64,000 nucleotides of DNA. It comes from Streptosporangium sandarakinum. Lineage in GTDB: Bacteria; Actinomycetota; Actinomycetes; Streptosporangiales; Streptosporangiaceae. A program made the position numbers and the translations under genes. The number at the start of each line of letters is the position of its first letter. Position 1 is the first letter of the stretch. Positions 9,613-18,713 of this stretch are shown here, piece by piece. Under the pieces are notes generated by a model that made no database searches, was not told the DNA's origin, and saw only the letters and a list, made by a program, of their open reading frames with translations. The stretch is taken from positions 806,001 to 870,000 of the forward strand of contig NZ_JACCCO010000002.1 of the NCBI RefSeq assembly GCF_013409935.1. The letters are read 5' to 3'.

Positions 9613-10668
9613 GTGAGCACAGCGGTGACCCCCGTCCGGCCGCCGGCGTCCGGCAGGCCCCGGCCGGCCCGCCCGCGCCCGTCCCTCGTCCTGGCCGGGC
9701 TGCTCGGCGCCGTAGCGGTGGCGGCCGTGCTGAGCGTCATGGTCGGCGCCCGGCCGGTGCCGCCCGCCGACGTCTGGCACGCGCTGACCGGCCCGACCGG
9801 CACCGAGAACGACATCGTCGTCTCCTCGCTGCGCGTCCCCCGGACCGCCCTCGGCCTGCTGGCCGGGGTCGCGCTCGGCGTGGCGGGCGCGCTGATGCAG
9901 GGCCACACCCGCAACCCCCTGGCCGACCCCGGGCTGCTCGGCGTCACCCAGGGCGCGGCCTTCGCGATGGTGGCCGCCATCATGGTGTTCGGCGTGACGA
10001 GCCTGTACGGCTACATCTGGTTCGGCCTGGCCGGGGCGCTGGTGGCCAGCGTGGGCGTCTTCGCCCTCGGCATGGCCGGCGGCGGCCGGGGCGGTCCCAC
10101 CCCGGTGACGCTGGCCCTGGCCGGCACCGCGGTCAGCGCCTTCCTCTACGCCCTCACCTCCGCCATGGTCCTGATGGACGAGCAGGCCATGGACGTCTTC
10201 CGGTTCTGGCAGGCCGGGTCGATCGCGGGCCGCGGCGCCGACGTCGCCTGGCAGGTCCTCCCGTTCGTCGCGGCCGGCCTGGTCCTGGCGCTGGTCAACG
10301 CCCCCGGCCTCAACACCCTCGCGCTCGGCGAGGACGTGGCCCGGGCCCTGGGCCAGAACGTCGCGCTGACCCGCACCGTCGGCGTCGCCGCGATCACGCT
10401 GCTCAGCGGCGCCGCCGTCGCGGCCTGCGGGGCGCTCGCCTTCCTCGGCCTGATGGTGCCGCACCTGGCGCGTCCCCTGTCGGGACCCGACCACCGGCTG
10501 CTGCTGCCGTACTCGGGGCTGCTCGGCGCCGCGGCCCTGCTGGGCGCCGACGTGGTGGGCCGGGTCGTGGCCCGGCCCGGCGAGCTGGAGGTCGGCGTCG
10601 TGCTCGCCCTGCTGGGGGCGCCGTTCTTCGTCGCGCTGGTCAGGCGCAGGAAGCCGTTGCGTCTGTGA
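9613..10668 (+). CDS. Iron-siderophore ABC transporter permease (FecCD family)
   Basis: 351-residue integral membrane protein with about nine to ten hydrophobic segments, the normal size for FecCD permeases. Family motifs include GVALGVAGALMQGHTRNPLADPGLLGVTQGAAF and the coupling-helix region GALAFLGLMVPHLARPLSGPDHRLLLP with G-A-D-V-V-G-R near the end. The GTG start has GAGAGGAG eight bases upstream. It overlaps the next permease gene by four bases (GTGA), which implies translational coupling. It forms the transmembrane channel together with the next gene product. Confidence 0.93.
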   Translation: MSTAVTPVRPPASGRPRPARPRPSLVLAGLLGAVAVAAVLSVMVGARPVPPADVWHALTGPTGTENDIVVSSLRVPRTALGLLAGVALGVAGALMQGHTRNPLADPGLLGVTQGAAFAMVAAIMVFGVTSLYGYIWFGLAGALVASVGVFALGMAGGGRGGPTPVTLALAGTAVSAFLYALTSAMVLMDEQAMDVFRFWQAGSIAGRGADVAWQVLPFVAAGLVLALVNAPGLNTLALGEDVARALGQNVALTRTVGVAAITLLSGAAVAACGALAFLGLMVPHLARPLSGPDHRLLLPYSGLLGAAALLGADVVGRVVARPGELEVGVVLALLGAPFFVALVRRRKPLRL

Positions 10669-11789
10669 CCTCCCCGCCGATCCCCTCGCCCCATCCGGAA
10701 GGCGTCCCGCCCGTGTCCCCTGTCCCCGTACGGCTCGCGCACGAGCGGCCGCTGCGGCTCGGCCCGGCCTCCTGGCTGCTGCGCCTGCGCTCGGCCGCCG
10801 CCGCCCTGGTCCTGCTGGCCGCCGCGGTGCTGCTGATGGCGCTGAACATGCGTCTCGGCGACATCCCGATGAGCGTCGCCGAGGTGTTCCGGGCGGTCAC
10901 CGGCGACGGGCCGGACCACTTCGTCGTGATGGAGCTGCGGCTCCCCCGCGCGCTGACCGGCGTCCTCGTCGGCGCGGCGCTGGCCCTGGCCGGCGCGATC
11001 ACCCAGGCCATCGCCCGCAACCCGCTGGCCAGCCCCGACGTCCTCGGCGTCACCACCGGATCCAGCGTCGCCGTGGTCGGGGTCATCGTGACCGCCGGGA
11101 GCGCCGCGGGCGGCGCGGGCGGCGCCCTGGCGAGCGTGGGCGTCCCCCTGGTGGCCCTGGCCGGCGGGCTGGCCGGGGCGCTGGCCGTCTACCTGCTGGC
11201 CTGGCGCGGGGGCCTGGACGGCTACCGCCTCGTCCTGGTCGGCGTCGGCGTCTCGGCGGTGTTCACCAACGTCAAGTACTGGCTGCTGACCGTCGGGGAC
11301 GTCACCGACAGCGGCCGGGCCATGGTGTGGATCAGCGGCTCGCTGAACGGCCGGGGCTGGGAGCACGTGGTCCCGGTCGCGATCGCGCTGGCCGTACTGG
11401 TCCCGGCGGCGCTGGCCGGCACCCGGTCGCTCGGCGTGCTGCGCTTCGGCGACGACACCGTGACCGGCCTGGGCGTGCGGACGAACCTCGCCAGGGGCCT
11501 GCTCATCCTGGCCGCCGTGCTGCTCGCGGCGGTGGCCACCGCCGCGGCCGGGCCGATCGCCTTCGTCGCCCTGGCCTCGCCGCAGATCGCGCTGCGCGTG
11601 GCCGGGGTCGCCCAGCCGCCGCTGGTCGTCTCGGCGCTGTGCGGGGCCGTCCTGGTCACCGCCGCCGACCTGGCCGCCCGTACGGTGGCCGCCCCCGCCG
11701 AGCTCCCGGTGGGCGTGGTCACCGCGGTCCTGGGCGCCCCCTACCTGATCTACCTGCTCATCCGCGCGCGCCGGGGGGCACGCGCGTGA
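10665..11789 (+). CDS. Iron-siderophore ABC transporter permease (FecCD family), second subunit
   Basis: 374 residues, paralogue of the preceding permease, starting with GTG in a four-base overlap. Motifs: GAALALAGAITQAIARNPLASPDVLGVTTGSSVAVV and AAAGPIAFVALASPQIALRVAG, then LVTAADLAARTVAAPAELPVGVVTAVLGAPYLIYLL. The N-terminus carries an extra soluble stretch of about 40 residues, partly Pro-rich, before the first membrane segment. The two permeases probably act as a heterodimer. About 80 bases separate this gene from the ATPase gene. Confidence 0.93.
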   Translation: MTSPPIPSPHPEGVPPVSPVPVRLAHERPLRLGPASWLLRLRSAAAALVLLAAAVLLMALNMRLGDIPMSVAEVFRAVTGDGPDHFVVMELRLPRALTGVLVGAALALAGAITQAIARNPLASPDVLGVTTGSSVAVVGVIVTAGSAAGGAGGALASVGVPLVALAGGLAGALAVYLLAWRGGLDGYRLVLVGVGVSAVFTNVKYWLLTVGDVTDSGRAMVWISGSLNGRGWEHVVPVAIALAVLVPAALAGTRSLGVLRFGDDTVTGLGVRTNLARGLLILAAVLLAAVATAAAGPIAFVALASPQIALRVAGVAQPPLVVSALCGAVLVTAADLAARTVAAPAELPVGVVTAVLGAPYLIYLLIRARRGARA

Positions 11790-11869
11790 ACGGCGGGCAC
11801 CGGCCGGACGACCGATCTCCGGAGCGGCGGGCTCCCGGAACGCACCGGGAACACGGAGAGGAAGAGAAC

Positions 11870-12652
11870 GTGAGGCTGCAGGCGGTCGGCGTGAGGCTCG
11901 GCTACGGTGACCGCGTCATCGTCGACGGTCTCGACCTGGGGATCGAGGCCGGCACGGTCACCACGATCATCGGGCCCAACGGGTGCGGCAAGTCCACGCT
12001 GCTGCGCGCGCTGGGACGGCTGCTGCGGCCGTCCGGCGGCGAGGTGCTGCTGGACGGCAAGCGCATCGACCGGATGCCGACCAAGGAGGTCGCCCGGATC
12101 CTGGGCGTGCTGCCGCAGGCGCCGACGGCCCCCGAGGGGCTGACCGTGGCCGACCTGGTGGCCCGGGGACGGCACCCGCACCAGACCTGGTACCGGCAGT
12201 GGTCGTCCGGCGACGAGGCGGCGGTCGGCGAGGCGCTGGCCATGACGGGCCTGGACGGCCTGGGCGAGCGCCCGCTGGACGAGCTGTCGGGCGGGCAGCG
12301 GCAGCGGGCGTGGATCTCCATGGCCCTGGCCCAGGGCACCGACCTGCTGCTGCTCGACGAGCCGACGACCTTCCTCGACCTCGCCCACCAGGTCGATGTC
12401 CTGGAGCTGGTCCGCCGGCTGCACCGCGAGCACGGCCGGACCGTGGTGATGGTCCTGCACGACCTCAACCTCGCGGCCCGGTACGCCGACCGGCTGGTCG
12501 CCATGCGCGCCGGCCGGGTGATCGCGGCCGGGACGCCGCACGAGGTCCTCACCGAGCCGCTGCTGGCCGAGGTCTTCGACCTGGAAGCCAAGGTCATCGA
12601 GGACCCGGTGGCGGGCACGCCCCTGGTCGTCCCGGTCGGCGTCCGCCACTGA
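11870..12652 (+). CDS. Iron-siderophore ABC transporter ATP-binding protein
   Basis: 260 residues. Walker A is GPNGCGKST, Q-loop LPQAPTAPE, ABC signature LSGGQRQRAWISMALAQ, Walker B LLLLDEPTTFLD and switch His VLHDLN. It matches the FepC/FecE group, including the DLVARGRHPHQTW segment. The GTG at 11870 is chosen because GAGGAAGAG lies directly upstream and because the product then begins at the conserved first strand (MRLQAVGVRLGYG). Powers uptake through the two FecCD permeases encoded immediately before it. Confidence 0.94.
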   Translation: MRLQAVGVRLGYGDRVIVDGLDLGIEAGTVTTIIGPNGCGKSTLLRALGRLLRPSGGEVLLDGKRIDRMPTKEVARILGVLPQAPTAPEGLTVADLVARGRHPHQTWYRQWSSGDEAAVGEALAMTGLDGLGERPLDELSGGQRQRAWISMALAQGTDLLLLDEPTTFLDLAHQVDVLELVRRLHREHGRTVVMVLHDLNLAARYADRLVAMRAGRVIAAGTPHEVLTEPLLAEVFDLEAKVIEDPVAGTPLVVPVGVRH

Positions 12653-12659
12653 CCCTCCC

Positions 12660-12680
12660 GGCCGGCGTCCGCCGCCGGCC
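12660..12680. terminator. Hairpin between convergent ABC ATPase and LysR genes
   Basis: GGCCGGCG (12660-12667) pairs perfectly with CGCCGGCC (12673-12680) across a 5-base loop, directly after the stop codon of the ATPase gene. Confidence 0.55.
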
Positions 12681-12730
12681 CTCCCGCGCTTCCGCGCGGC
12701 GCCCCGGCGGCCCACGCCGTACGGCGCTCC

Positions 12731-13645
12731 TCAGGGCAGCCAGTCGCGCCGCGGGTCGTACTCCAGCCACCGGCTGCGGCCCGCCTCCTCCAGGAACGCC
12801 TCCACCAGCGGACCGGCCGGTGGAGGCTCTCCGGAGCTCCGCCACAGCAGTGACCAGGCGTACAGCGGGATCGGGTCCACCAGCGGTATCGACCGGACGC
12901 CGGGGACGTCCGGCAGGGGGCAGTCGGCGGGCAGCAGCGAGAAGCAGCCAGGATCCGCGGCGATGCGGCCGGCGAAGTGGTCGAGCCCGAGATTGGGGCC
13001 CTGTTCCCGGCTGGTGACGCCGAAGTGGTCGGCGAAGCGGCCGAGGAAGTCGAGCCGGTCCAGCGGTCCCGGCGTCCACAGCACGCTGGTGCGCAGTTGC
13101 TCGGGCCGCAGGGCCGGCTCGGCCGCCAGGGAGTGGTCCGCGCTGACCACCGCGTCGACGGGCTCCAGCCGCACCAGCCGGTGGGTGAGCCCCTCCGGCA
13201 GCGGCGGATGGACCCTGCCGAACCCGATGTCGGTCTCCCCACGCAGCAGTGCCGCCGCCACGAACGGCAGGTCACGGCCGTGCCCCAGTTCGAGTTCCAG
13301 TCCCTCGGCGCGCGCCGCGACGGGGGCGAGCGTGCGCATCGGCGCGTAGAGATGGCCCCACACGTCCACCCGCAGCGGCCGGCGCTCGTCGCGCACGGCG
13401 GCCACGGCGAGATCTCCGGCGGCGAGCGCCTGCCGGGCGGGCGCGAGGAAGCGTCGCCCGGCCTCGGTGAGCCGTACCCCCTGCCCGCCGCGGTCGAGCA
13501 GGCGCGCGCCGAGCCGGGCCTCCAGGGCGGCGATCCGCTTGGACAGGGCCTGCTGGGAGATCGACAGCTCCACCGCCGCCCGGCCGAAGTGCAGTTCCTC
13601 CGCGGTGAGCACGAACGCGCGGACCTGTGCCAGGTCGAGATCCAC
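12731..13645 (-). CDS. LysR-family transcriptional regulator
   Basis: 304 residues from a GTG at 13645. The winged helix-turn-helix is at the N-terminus (VRAFVLTAEELHFGRAAVELSISQQALSKRIAALEARLGARLLDR), followed by the periplasmic-binding-like effector domain. LysR proteins usually activate a divergently transcribed gene on binding a co-inducer. Here the divergent unit is a truncated zinc-less oxidoreductase gene followed by an alpha/beta hydrolase gene, with a 162-bp gap. A longer frame upstream exists but lacks regulator homology. The co-inducer is unknown. Confidence 0.9.
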   Translation of the reverse strand: MDLDLAQVRAFVLTAEELHFGRAAVELSISQQALSKRIAALEARLGARLLDRGGQGVRLTEAGRRFLAPARQALAAGDLAVAAVRDERRPLRVDVWGHLYAPMRTLAPVAARAEGLELELGHGRDLPFVAAALLRGETDIGFGRVHPPLPEGLTHRLVRLEPVDAVVSADHSLAAEPALRPEQLRTSVLWTPGPLDRLDFLGRFADHFGVTSREQGPNLGLDHFAGRIAADPGCFSLLPADCPLPDVPGVRSIPLVDPIPLYAWSLLWRSSGEPPPAGPLVEAFLEEAGRSRWLEYDPRRDWLP

Positions 13646-13807
13646 GGCCCACACCTTATGGCCTGTTTCGTTGGCCTTTCGCCCACTGTGTTCACCCGGA
13701 CGGCCCCTCGCCGTGATGAAGGGCCGCGGAACGGGCCTCGGTTGACAACCGATGGTTGTCGCCCTCCCCCGCCGGTTGTTGGCCGGGGCGCCCGCGCCTC
13801 CGGTTCC

Positions 13808-14305
13808 ATGACCGGCATGAAGAGACTGATCGCCACCGGCGAGCCGGAACGCCCGGTGGAGCTCGCCGAGGACGCTCAGCCCGTCCCGGCCGCGGACGAG
13901 GCCCTGGTCAGGGTGGAGGCGTTCTCCGTCAACCGGGGGGAGACCTTCCTGCTGGAGAACCCGCGCCCGGGGCTCGTCCCGGGCAAGGACGTCGCGGGCC
14001 TGGTCGTGCAGGCGGCGGCCGACGGCTCGGGCCCGGCGGCCGGCACCCGCGTCGTGGGGCACCCGCCGTACGGGGGCTGGGCCGAGTACGTCGCGGTCCC
14101 CACCCGCTCGCTCGCCGAGCTGCCCGGCTCCGTCGCCTCCGTCCGGGCCGCCGCCCTGCCCCTCGCCGGGATCACCGCGCTGCGCCTGCTCCGCGCGGCC
14201 GGCGCCGTGACGGGCCGGCGGATCCTGCTCACCGGCGGAGAACCTCTCACCGTCCGGGAGCTCCGCGCCGCCGGAGAGCCCCGCACCGCGGAGGAGTCGC
14301 GATGA
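13808..14305 (+). pseudogene. Truncated MDR-family (quinone oxidoreductase-like) dehydrogenase
   Basis: 165 codons that encode only the N-terminal GroES-like half of a medium-chain dehydrogenase/quinone oxidoreductase (SVNRGETFLLENPRPGLVPGKDVAGLVV, GGWAEYVAVPTRSLAELP, AALPLAGITALRLLRAAGA). The sequence runs correctly up to GRRILLTGG, where the nucleotide-binding motif GxxGxVG should start, then reads 17 unrelated residues (EPLTVRELRAAGEPRTA...) and stops. Full-length members have about 310-330 residues, so the NADPH-binding domain is deleted. The stop codon overlaps the start of the next gene (ATGA), so the remnant may still be translated to feed ribosomes into the hydrolase gene. Catalytic activity is not expected. 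Confidence 0.8.
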
Positions 14306-15291
14306 GCGTCACCGAGTTCGCCGAGGCCAACTTCAGCCGCGCCACCGCCGCCGGCCTCGATGCGCACGAGTACCGCCGCGTCACGGCCGGGCTCGCGTCC
14401 CTCGACGACTGGCCGGACGCCTTCGTCCGGGCCGGGCGGCGCCACCTCGACCTGGCCCGGACGGCGGCGTCCGCGGTCTCGGCGGGCGAGCACCACCGGA
14501 CGGCCGCCAGGTGGTTCCACTTCGCCGCCCTCGTGCCGCACCCGGACCGCGCGCTGGCCGCCCTGGCCGCCGCCGAGGCCGACGCCGCCATGGGCCGCGC
14601 CCTGGAGGTCCTGGAGCCGGAGGCGAGAAGGATCGAGGGCCCGGGCTTCACGGGCCGGCTCCGCGGCCCCGCCGACGCCGCGGCGACCGTCGTGATCGTG
14701 CCCGGCATGGACTCCGGCAAGGAGGAGTTCCACGCCGTCGCCGACACGTTCCTGCGCAGGGGCGCGGCGGTGTTCGCCATGGACGGCCCCGGGCAGGGGG
14801 CGCTCGCGGCCACCACCGTCGTCCGCCCCGACTACCACCGGGTGGTGGGCGATGTCATCGACGCCCTCGGCGTCGAGGGGATCGGCCTGGTGGGGCTCAG
14901 CCTGGGTGGCTACTACGCCGCCGAGAGCGCCGCCCTGGAACCCCGGGTCAGGGCCGCCGTGACCGTCAGCGGTCCCTTCCGCCTCGACTGGGACGCGCTG
15001 CCCGCGTTCGTGCACGACACGCTGACCCAGCGCGCCGGCGGCGCCGGCCCCGCCCGGGACTTCGCCCGCCACGTGGACCTGACGGACCTCGCCCCGCGCA
15101 TCGCCGTACCGCTGCTGGTGGTGGACGGCGGCCGGGACGCCATCCCCGGCGTGGTCAACGGCGAGCCGCTGGCCCGCCTCGCGCCGCGCGGCGAGTACCT
15201 GCTCGTCCCGTACGCCGACCACCTGCTCGGCGAGGCCCACCCCGACTGGCTACCCGCCGCGGCCGACTGGCTGATGGCGCGGGCCGGGTGA
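14302..15291 (+). CDS. Alpha/beta hydrolase (FrsA/DHPON-hydrolase-like)
   Basis: 329 residues. A helical N-terminal region of about 120 residues (ending GRALEVLEPEARRIEGPGF) precedes an alpha/beta hydrolase core: VIVPGMDSGKEEFH (oxyanion region), AMDGPGQG, nucleophile elbow GLSLGGYYA, acid in VVDGGRDAIPG and catalytic His in PYADHLLGEAHPDW. The layout resembles 2,6-dihydropseudooxynicotine hydrolase and related C-C or ester hydrolases. Substrate unknown. The gene is coupled by a four-base overlap to the truncated dehydrogenase gene and probably controlled by the divergent LysR protein. Confidence 0.85.
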   Translation: MSVTEFAEANFSRATAAGLDAHEYRRVTAGLASLDDWPDAFVRAGRRHLDLARTAASAVSAGEHHRTAARWFHFAALVPHPDRALAALAAAEADAAMGRALEVLEPEARRIEGPGFTGRLRGPADAAATVVIVPGMDSGKEEFHAVADTFLRRGAAVFAMDGPGQGALAATTVVRPDYHRVVGDVIDALGVEGIGLVGLSLGGYYAAESAALEPRVRAAVTVSGPFRLDWDALPAFVHDTLTQRAGGAGPARDFARHVDLTDLAPRIAVPLLVVDGGRDAIPGVVNGEPLARLAPRGEYLLVPYADHLLGEAHPDWLPAAADWLMARAG

Positions 15292-15400
15292 GCGGGTGGA
15301 AGAGGCAGGCGCGGTTACCGGATGAACTGTTGCCCGGCCGGTAACCGGGGCGTATGTTCCTCCCAACATCCGAGTGCTCCTCATGTTCTGGGGGTCCCCC

Positions 15401-18400
15401 GTGCACTCACGTCTCCGGCGGATGATCGCCGCCGCCTCGGCGTTCGCGATCGTCGCGCTCACCCTCCCCCTCACCTCCCCCGCCCCGGCGTCGGCGGACA
15501 CCTTCGTCCCCGACGACCACTGCCTCGGCCAGTGCGCGGACATCCTGCCACCCGGCGAGAACGGCAACGCCACGCTGGTCGAGATCCTCGCCAACCAGGC
15601 GGCGGGCACGATGCCCCGGCACAGCACCGACCAGCTCGGCCCGTACGCGAACCTCATCTCCGGCTACACCGGACTGACCGACGAGCAGATCTCGGCGTTC
15701 TTCAACGACGCCTCCTTCGGCGTACCGGACGGGCGGGTGGAGAGCACCGTCAGCCCGCGGTCCGACGTGAAGATCGTCCGTGACCGGGCCACCGGGGTCC
15801 CGCACATCACCGGCACGACCCGCGAGGGCACGATGTTCGGCGCCGGATACGCCGGCGCGCAGGACCGGCTGTGGGTCATGGACCTGATCCGGCACGTCGG
15901 CCGGGGCGAGCTGACGCCCTTCGCCGGCGGCGCGCCCGGCAACCGCGCGCTGGAGCAGAGCGTCTGGATCAACTCCCCCTACACCGAGGCGGACCTGCAG
16001 GCGCAGCTCACCCGCCTGCGCGACTCCGGCCCCCGGGGCGCGCAGCTCTACGCCGACGTGCGGGCCTACATCGACGGCATCAACGCCTACATCGACTACT
16101 GCATGGCCAACCGGAACTGCCCCGGCGAGTACGTCCTCACCGGCCACCTCGACGCGATCACCAACGCGGGCGGTCCCCAGGACTTCACCATGACCGACCT
16201 GATCGCGATCTCCGGCGTGGTCGGCGGCCTGTTCGGCGGGGGCGGCGGCGCGGAGATGCAGTCCGCGCTGGTGCGGGTCGCGGCCCGCGCCCGGTACGGC
16301 GTCACCGCCGGCGACCGCGCCTGGGAGGCGTTCCGGTCGCGCAACGACCCGGAGACCACCCTCACCCTGCACGCCGGCCAGAGCTTCCCCTCGGGGAACG
16401 CGCCCGGCGCCACGGGCGTCGTCCTGCCCGACGCCGCCACGACCGCGCCGGTGGACATCACCGAGAACGAGCGGGGGTCGGCCACCGGCCCGGCCCTCAC
16501 CGCCCGCTCCGGCGAGGCCGCCAAGGGCGTGCTCGGCGGACTGACCGTGGACAACGCCAGACCCGGCATGTCCAACGCCGTCGTGGTGTCGGCCGCGGAG
16601 TCCGCCACCGGCCACCCGGTCGCGGTGTTCGGCCCGCAGACCGGCTACTTCGCCCCGCAGCTGCTCATGCTGGAGGAGCTGTCCGGGCCCGGCATCCGGG
16701 CGCGCGGCGCGGCGTTCGCCGGGCTCAACCTGTACGTGCTGCTCGGCCGGGGCACCGACTACGCCTGGAGCGCCACCTCCAGCGGCCAGGACATCACCGA
16801 CACCTACGCCCTGCAGCTCTGCGAGCCCGGCGGCGGGACCCCGACCACGGCGTCGGACCACTACCTCTACCGCGGCGTCTGCACGGCGATGGAGACGCTG
16901 CGCAAGACCAACTCCTGGAAGCCCAACACCGCCGACACCACCGCGGCCGGCTCCTACGACCTGGTGATCAAGCGGACCAAGTACGGGCTGGTGACCTGGC
17001 GCGGCACCGTCGGCGGGCAGCCCACCGCCTTCGCCTCACTGCGCTCGACCTACGGGCACGAGGCCGACTCGGCGGTCGGGTTCCAGCGGTTCAACGACCC
17101 GGCGCAGATGGGCGACCCGGCGGGCTTCACCGACGCCGCCTCCGACATCGGGTTCGCGTTCAACTGGTTCTACGTCAACTCGACCCGCTCGGCGTACTTC
17201 ATGTCGGGCGACACCCCGGTCAGGTCCGCGGTCTCCGACCCGAACCTGCCGATGACGGCCGACGCCGCCCACGAGTGGGCCGGCTTCGACCCCGACGCCC
17301 GCACCGCGACCTACACCGCCCCCTCGACCCACCCCCAGGCCGTCGACCAGGACTACTTCGTCAGCTGGAACAACAAGCAGGCCAAGGACTACGGCGCCGC
17401 CGACGGCAACTTCAGCTTCGGCCCGGTCCACCGGGTCGACCTGCTGGACGCCCCCGTCAAGGCGGCCCTGGCCGGCCCCGGCAAGCTCGACCGGGCCGGC
17501 ACCGCGAAGATCATGGCCGAGGCCGCCGTCACCGACCTGCGCGGCAAGGAGGTCCTGCCCCACCTGCTCCGGGTGATCGGCGCCTCCCCCTCCGACCCGG
17601 CCCTCGCCTCGGCGGTCGCCGGACTGAAGGCGTGGGCTGACTCGGGGGCGAAACGGGTCGAGACCGCGGCGGGCAGCCGGACGTACGCGCACGCCGCGGC
17701 GATCCGCGCGTTCGACGCCTGGTGGCCCAGGCTCGTCCAGGCCGAGTTCCGGCCGGGGATGGGCGAGGACCTGTACCGGTCCCTGACCGGCGCCCTGCAG
17801 ATCAACGAGTCCCCCTCCGGCCACCAGCGAGGCGACTCCTCCGGTCAGCCCGGCTCGGCCAACGAGGCCCAGGCCCACAAGGGCTCGTCGTTCCAGTACG
17901 GCTGGTGGGGCTACGTCAGCAAGGACCTCCGGGCGGTGCTCGGCGAGCCGGTCACCGGGCCGCTGCCCGCGAAGTACTGCGGCGACGGCACGGTGGCGGG
18001 CTGCCGGACGGTGCTGCTGGACAGCCTGGCGGCGGCCCTCGCCGAACCCGCGGCGACGACCTACCCCGCCGACGACGTCTGCTCCGCGGGCGACCAGTGG
18101 TGCGCCGACAGCGTCCGGCACTCCCCGCTCGGCGGGATCAAGCAGCCGCTGATCTCCTGGCAGAACCGGCCGACCTACCAGCAGGTCGTGTCGTTCCCCT
18201 CGCACCGGGGCGACCCGATCGGCAACCTCGCGGCCGGCCGTACGGCCAAGGCGTCCAGCTCCGAGCTGTTCCTGCTCTACCCGGCGAGCAAGGCGGTGGA
18301 CGGCGACCCGGCGACCCGCTGGTCGAGCGCCCGCAGCGACGACGAGTACCTCCAGGTGGACCTGGGCTCGGCGAAGACCGTGGCCCGGGTGCTGCTGCGC

Positions 18401-18610
18401 TGGGAGTCGGCCTACGGCTCGGCGTACTCGATCCAGACGTCCGCCGACGGGTCGTCCTGGACGACCGTCTTCTCCACCACCGCCGGGAACGGCGGCGTGG
18501 ACAACGTGACGTTCGCCCCGGTGAGCACGAGATACGTCCGGATGAAGGGCGAGAAGCGCGCCACCTCCTACGGCTACTCGCTCTACGAGATGGAGGTCTA
18601 CTCCCGCTGA
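15401..18610 (+). CDS. Secreted penicillin acylase-family (Ntn) amidohydrolase with C-terminal F5/8 type C domain
   Basis: 1069 residues from GTG 15401. A signal peptide (FAIVALTLPLTSPAPASA) is followed by the alpha-chain region (RDRATGVPHITGTTREGTMFGAGYAGAQDRLWVMDLIRHVGRGEL). Family logic places the autocatalytic cut before the Ser of GMSNAVVVSA (about residue 391), which becomes the N-terminal nucleophile of the beta chain; a spacer peptide would be lost. The last 125 residues (NLAAGRTAKASSSE ... KAVDGDPATRWSS ... YVRMKG) form a discoidin/CBM32-like domain, which normally binds sugars or surfaces. Family members hydrolyse amides such as penicillins, acyl-homoserine lactones or echinocandin-type acyl chains; the substrate here is not evident. 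Start uncertain by a few codons, since an upstream ATG at 15384 is in frame. Confidence 0.88.
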   Translation: MHSRLRRMIAAASAFAIVALTLPLTSPAPASADTFVPDDHCLGQCADILPPGENGNATLVEILANQAAGTMPRHSTDQLGPYANLISGYTGLTDEQISAFFNDASFGVPDGRVESTVSPRSDVKIVRDRATGVPHITGTTREGTMFGAGYAGAQDRLWVMDLIRHVGRGELTPFAGGAPGNRALEQSVWINSPYTEADLQAQLTRLRDSGPRGAQLYADVRAYIDGINAYIDYCMANRNCPGEYVLTGHLDAITNAGGPQDFTMTDLIAISGVVGGLFGGGGGAEMQSALVRVAARARYGVTAGDRAWEAFRSRNDPETTLTLHAGQSFPSGNAPGATGVVLPDAATTAPVDITENERGSATGPALTARSGEAAKGVLGGLTVDNARPGMSNAVVVSAAESATGHPVAVFGPQTGYFAPQLLMLEELSGPGIRARGAAFAGLNLYVLLGRGTDYAWSATSSGQDITDTYALQLCEPGGGTPTTASDHYLYRGVCTAMETLRKTNSWKPNTADTTAAGSYDLVIKRTKYGLVTWRGTVGGQPTAFASLRSTYGHEADSAVGFQRFNDPAQMGDPAGFTDAASDIGFAFNWFYVNSTRSAYFMSGDTPVRSAVSDPNLPMTADAAHEWAGFDPDARTATYTAPSTHPQAVDQDYFVSWNNKQAKDYGAADGNFSFGPVHRVDLLDAPVKAALAGPGKLDRAGTAKIMAEAAVTDLRGKEVLPHLLRVIGASPSDPALASAVAGLKAWADSGAKRVETAAGSRTYAHAAAIRAFDAWWPRLVQAEFRPGMGEDLYRSLTGALQINESPSGHQRGDSSGQPGSANEAQAHKGSSFQYGWWGYVSKDLRAVLGEPVTGPLPAKYCGDGTVAGCRTVLLDSLAAALAEPAATTYPADDVCSAGDQWCADSVRHSPLGGIKQPLISWQNRPTYQQVVSFPSHRGDPIGNLAAGRTAKASSSELFLLYPASKAVDGDPATRWSSARSDDEYLQVDLGSAKTVARVLLRWESAYGSAYSIQTSADGSSWTTVFSTTAGNGGVDNVTFAPVSTRYVRMKGEKRATSYGYSLYEMEVYSR

Positions 18611-18650
18611 CCCCGGCGGGGAACGCGCCGAAGGCCGCGAGAACACGAAG

Positions 18651-18686
18651 GCGGACGCCCCCGGGATGGTTCCCGGGGGCGTCCGC
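18651..18686. terminator. Bidirectional terminator hairpin, 16-bp perfect stem
   Basis: GCGGACGCCCCCGGGA (18651-18666) and TCCCGGGGGCGTCCGC (18671-18686) pair perfectly around the loop TGGT, between the convergent penicillin acylase and ftsY genes. Confidence 0.85.
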
Positions 18687-18713
18687 GTGACTCGGGTGGT
18701 TCGACGGGCGCTG

